34,681 bases of DNA, taken from assembly GCA_017998095.1 (NCBI GenBank), contig JAGODU010000028.1, forward strand, positions 1 to 34,681. The letters are read 5' to 3'. Each line of letters starts with the position of its first letter. Position 1 is the first letter of the stretch. Below the pieces are notes generated by a model. The model had not been told where the DNA came from, made no database searches, and worked only from the letters and a program-made list of their open reading frames with translations. The translations under genes and the position numbers were made by a program. This stretch comes from Prolixibacteraceae bacterium (lineage in GTDB: Bacteria > Bacteroidota > Bacteroidia > Bacteroidales > Prolixibacteraceae). Below, one piece after another: positions 33,786 to 34,681 of the stretch.

Positions 33786-34681
33786 ATGAGCATTTCTAGC
33801 AAAATAAGAACAATAGGGTTTTTAGCATTAGGGTTACTTTCAGAGTTAGCTTTTGGGAAAGTTAACAATTCCGGCATCAATGCTAAAACAACAAATGTTG
33901 CCTATAATCCAATTGTCCCGGGATATTTTGCAGATCCAACTATTAAAAAATTTGGAGATACTTATTATCTATATTCAACAACCGATGGTGTAAAACTTGC
34001 TTCCGGGCATCCCACTGTTTGGATCAGCAATGATTTTGTTAACTGGTATAACTATAAGTTAGATATTGATTTGCCTGAAGGATTAACAAACTGTTGGGCT
34101 CCCGATGTTGTTGAAGGTTTTGATGGCAAATATTATTATTATATGGGCAATTGCCAGTTTGGATGTAATATATATGGTTATGTTTCAGATAATCCAATAG
34201 GCCCCTGGACACCACTGAAAAATGGGGAAGCTGTAATTCCGGTCGGAACTTCAAAAGAACATTTGCCCGCTTTGGATGCTCAGTTTTTTATGGATGAAGA
34301 TAGTTCCCTGTATTCTTATTTTGGCACATGGTGCACTTCTTTTGGAGGTATAGGCTGTGCTGAAATCAGTACAAAGGATTACAGTTCAATAATTAAAGAT
34401 TCTTTTATACCAATAGCGCAAGTTCCCAAAGCATTTGAAGCTTCTTATATGTTGAAAAGGAATAATAAATACTTTTTGATGTACTCTTCAGGTGATTGCC
34501 GCCTAAATACTTATGCAGTTCATTATTCAGTATCAGATAATCCATTTGGGCCTTTTAATCCGGGAGAGAATTGCCCTATTCTTTCGTCAAATGATGATGG
34601 TACCATTGATAGTCCCGGTCATCACTCTGTATTAAAAGATAATGATGAATATTATTTAATTTATCACAGGCATGATAATCC
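33786..34681 (+). CDS. GH43 glycosidase, 5' part (cut by window end)
   Basis: The open frame from ATG 33786 runs to the window end (298 codons). It begins with a signal peptide (cleaved near ELAFGK, about residue 24). The five-bladed propeller is visible: catalytic base Asp50 in YFADPTI, pKa-modulating Asp164 in LDAQFF, and catalytic acid Glu218 in KAFEASY, then GHHS (about 280), where the metal-linked His of GH43 lies. Family members are alpha-L-arabinofuranosidases, beta-xylosidases or arabinanases; the subfamily is not assigned. It is 32 bases after the T9SS gene in the GH127 operon, so arabinofuranosidase is the favoured activity. Further C-terminal domains may lie beyond the window. Confidence 0.85.
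   Translation, partial: MSISSKIRTIGFLALGLLSELAFGKVNNSGINAKTTNVAYNPIVPGYFADPTIKKFGDTYYLYSTTDGVKLASGHPTVWISNDFVNWYNYKLDIDLPEGLTNCWAPDVVEGFDGKYYYYMGNCQFGCNIYGYVSDNPIGPWTPLKNGEAVIPVGTSKEHLPALDAQFFMDEDSSLYSYFGTWCTSFGGIGCAEISTKDYSSIIKDSFIPIAQVPKAFEASYMLKRNNKYFLMYSSGDCRLNTYAVHYSVSDNPFGPFNPGENCPILSSNDDGTIDSPGHHSVLKDNDEYYLIYHRHDN

Noticed and set aside
34039..34254. 71-codon minus-strand frame near the window end
   Set aside because: It is antisense to the GH43 gene, whose catalytic motifs lie in the plus-strand frame.
27457..34681. Complete Sus-type polysaccharide locus
   Set aside because: No TonB-dependent receptor, SusD-like lipoprotein or hybrid sensor is present; only glycosidases and one T9SS protein are visible.

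Overview
The window looks like chromosomal DNA of a low-GC, T9SS-positive member of the Bacteroidota, probably Bacteroidales/Marinilabiliales-like rather than the genus Bacteroides itself. The evidence is the TTTG / TAnnTTTG (-33/-7) promoters ahead of several genes, the near absence of Shine-Dalgarno sequences, many Sus-type secreted or lipoprotein glycosidases (GH97, GH31, GH127, GH43), a long PPi-dependent phosphofructokinase and a C-terminal T9SS sorting domain. The taxon is inferred from these features only.

Layout. (1) 1-59 is the 5' end of a small membrane-protein gene on the minus strand. (2) 355-13997 is a seven-gene minus-strand operon, transcribed GH97 > GH3 (PA14) > CE1-like esterase > CE1-like esterase > type-B carboxylesterase > GH31 > GH31 (PA14). 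It starts near a -7 box at 14022-14029 and ends at a 22-bp hairpin (246-297). (3) 14305-23301 is a housekeeping block: tRNA-Ser(UGA), HU, TrmH-type RNA methyltransferase, LytTR response regulator, HEAT-like protein, uvrA, ECF sigma factor, an unknown 70-aa protein, a zinc-ribbon protein and PPi-PFK. (4) 23345-27207 is a minus-strand pair, a second GH97 followed by an unassigned TIM-barrel-like hydrolase with a GH42-like cysteine cluster. (5) 27457-34681 is a divergent plus-strand operon: GH127, a 1291-aa multidomain T9SS cargo with an HEFGH metallopeptidase-like core, and a GH43 cut by the window end.

How the genes work together. The first operon would supply debranching and oligosaccharide-trimming activities: alpha-xylosidase or alpha-glucosidase (GH31), beta-xylosidase or beta-glucosidase (GH3), retaining alpha-galactosidase-type GH97, and esterases that remove acyl or feruloyl groups. 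This suits a substituted hemicellulose. The second cluster has beta-L-arabinofuranosidase (GH127), an arabinofuranosidase/xylosidase-type GH43, GH97 and the unassigned hydrolase, which suits arabinose- and galactose-bearing plant polysaccharides. No SusC/SusD pair, hybrid two-component sensor or anti-sigma factor lies in the window, so polymer import and specific regulation must be encoded elsewhere.

The least explained items are the 1291-aa fusion protein (23% of the last 17 kb), the hydrolase with the Cys cluster, a long hairpin that buries the start codon of the 70-aa gene, and a 43-bp inverted repeat between tRNA-Ser and HU.
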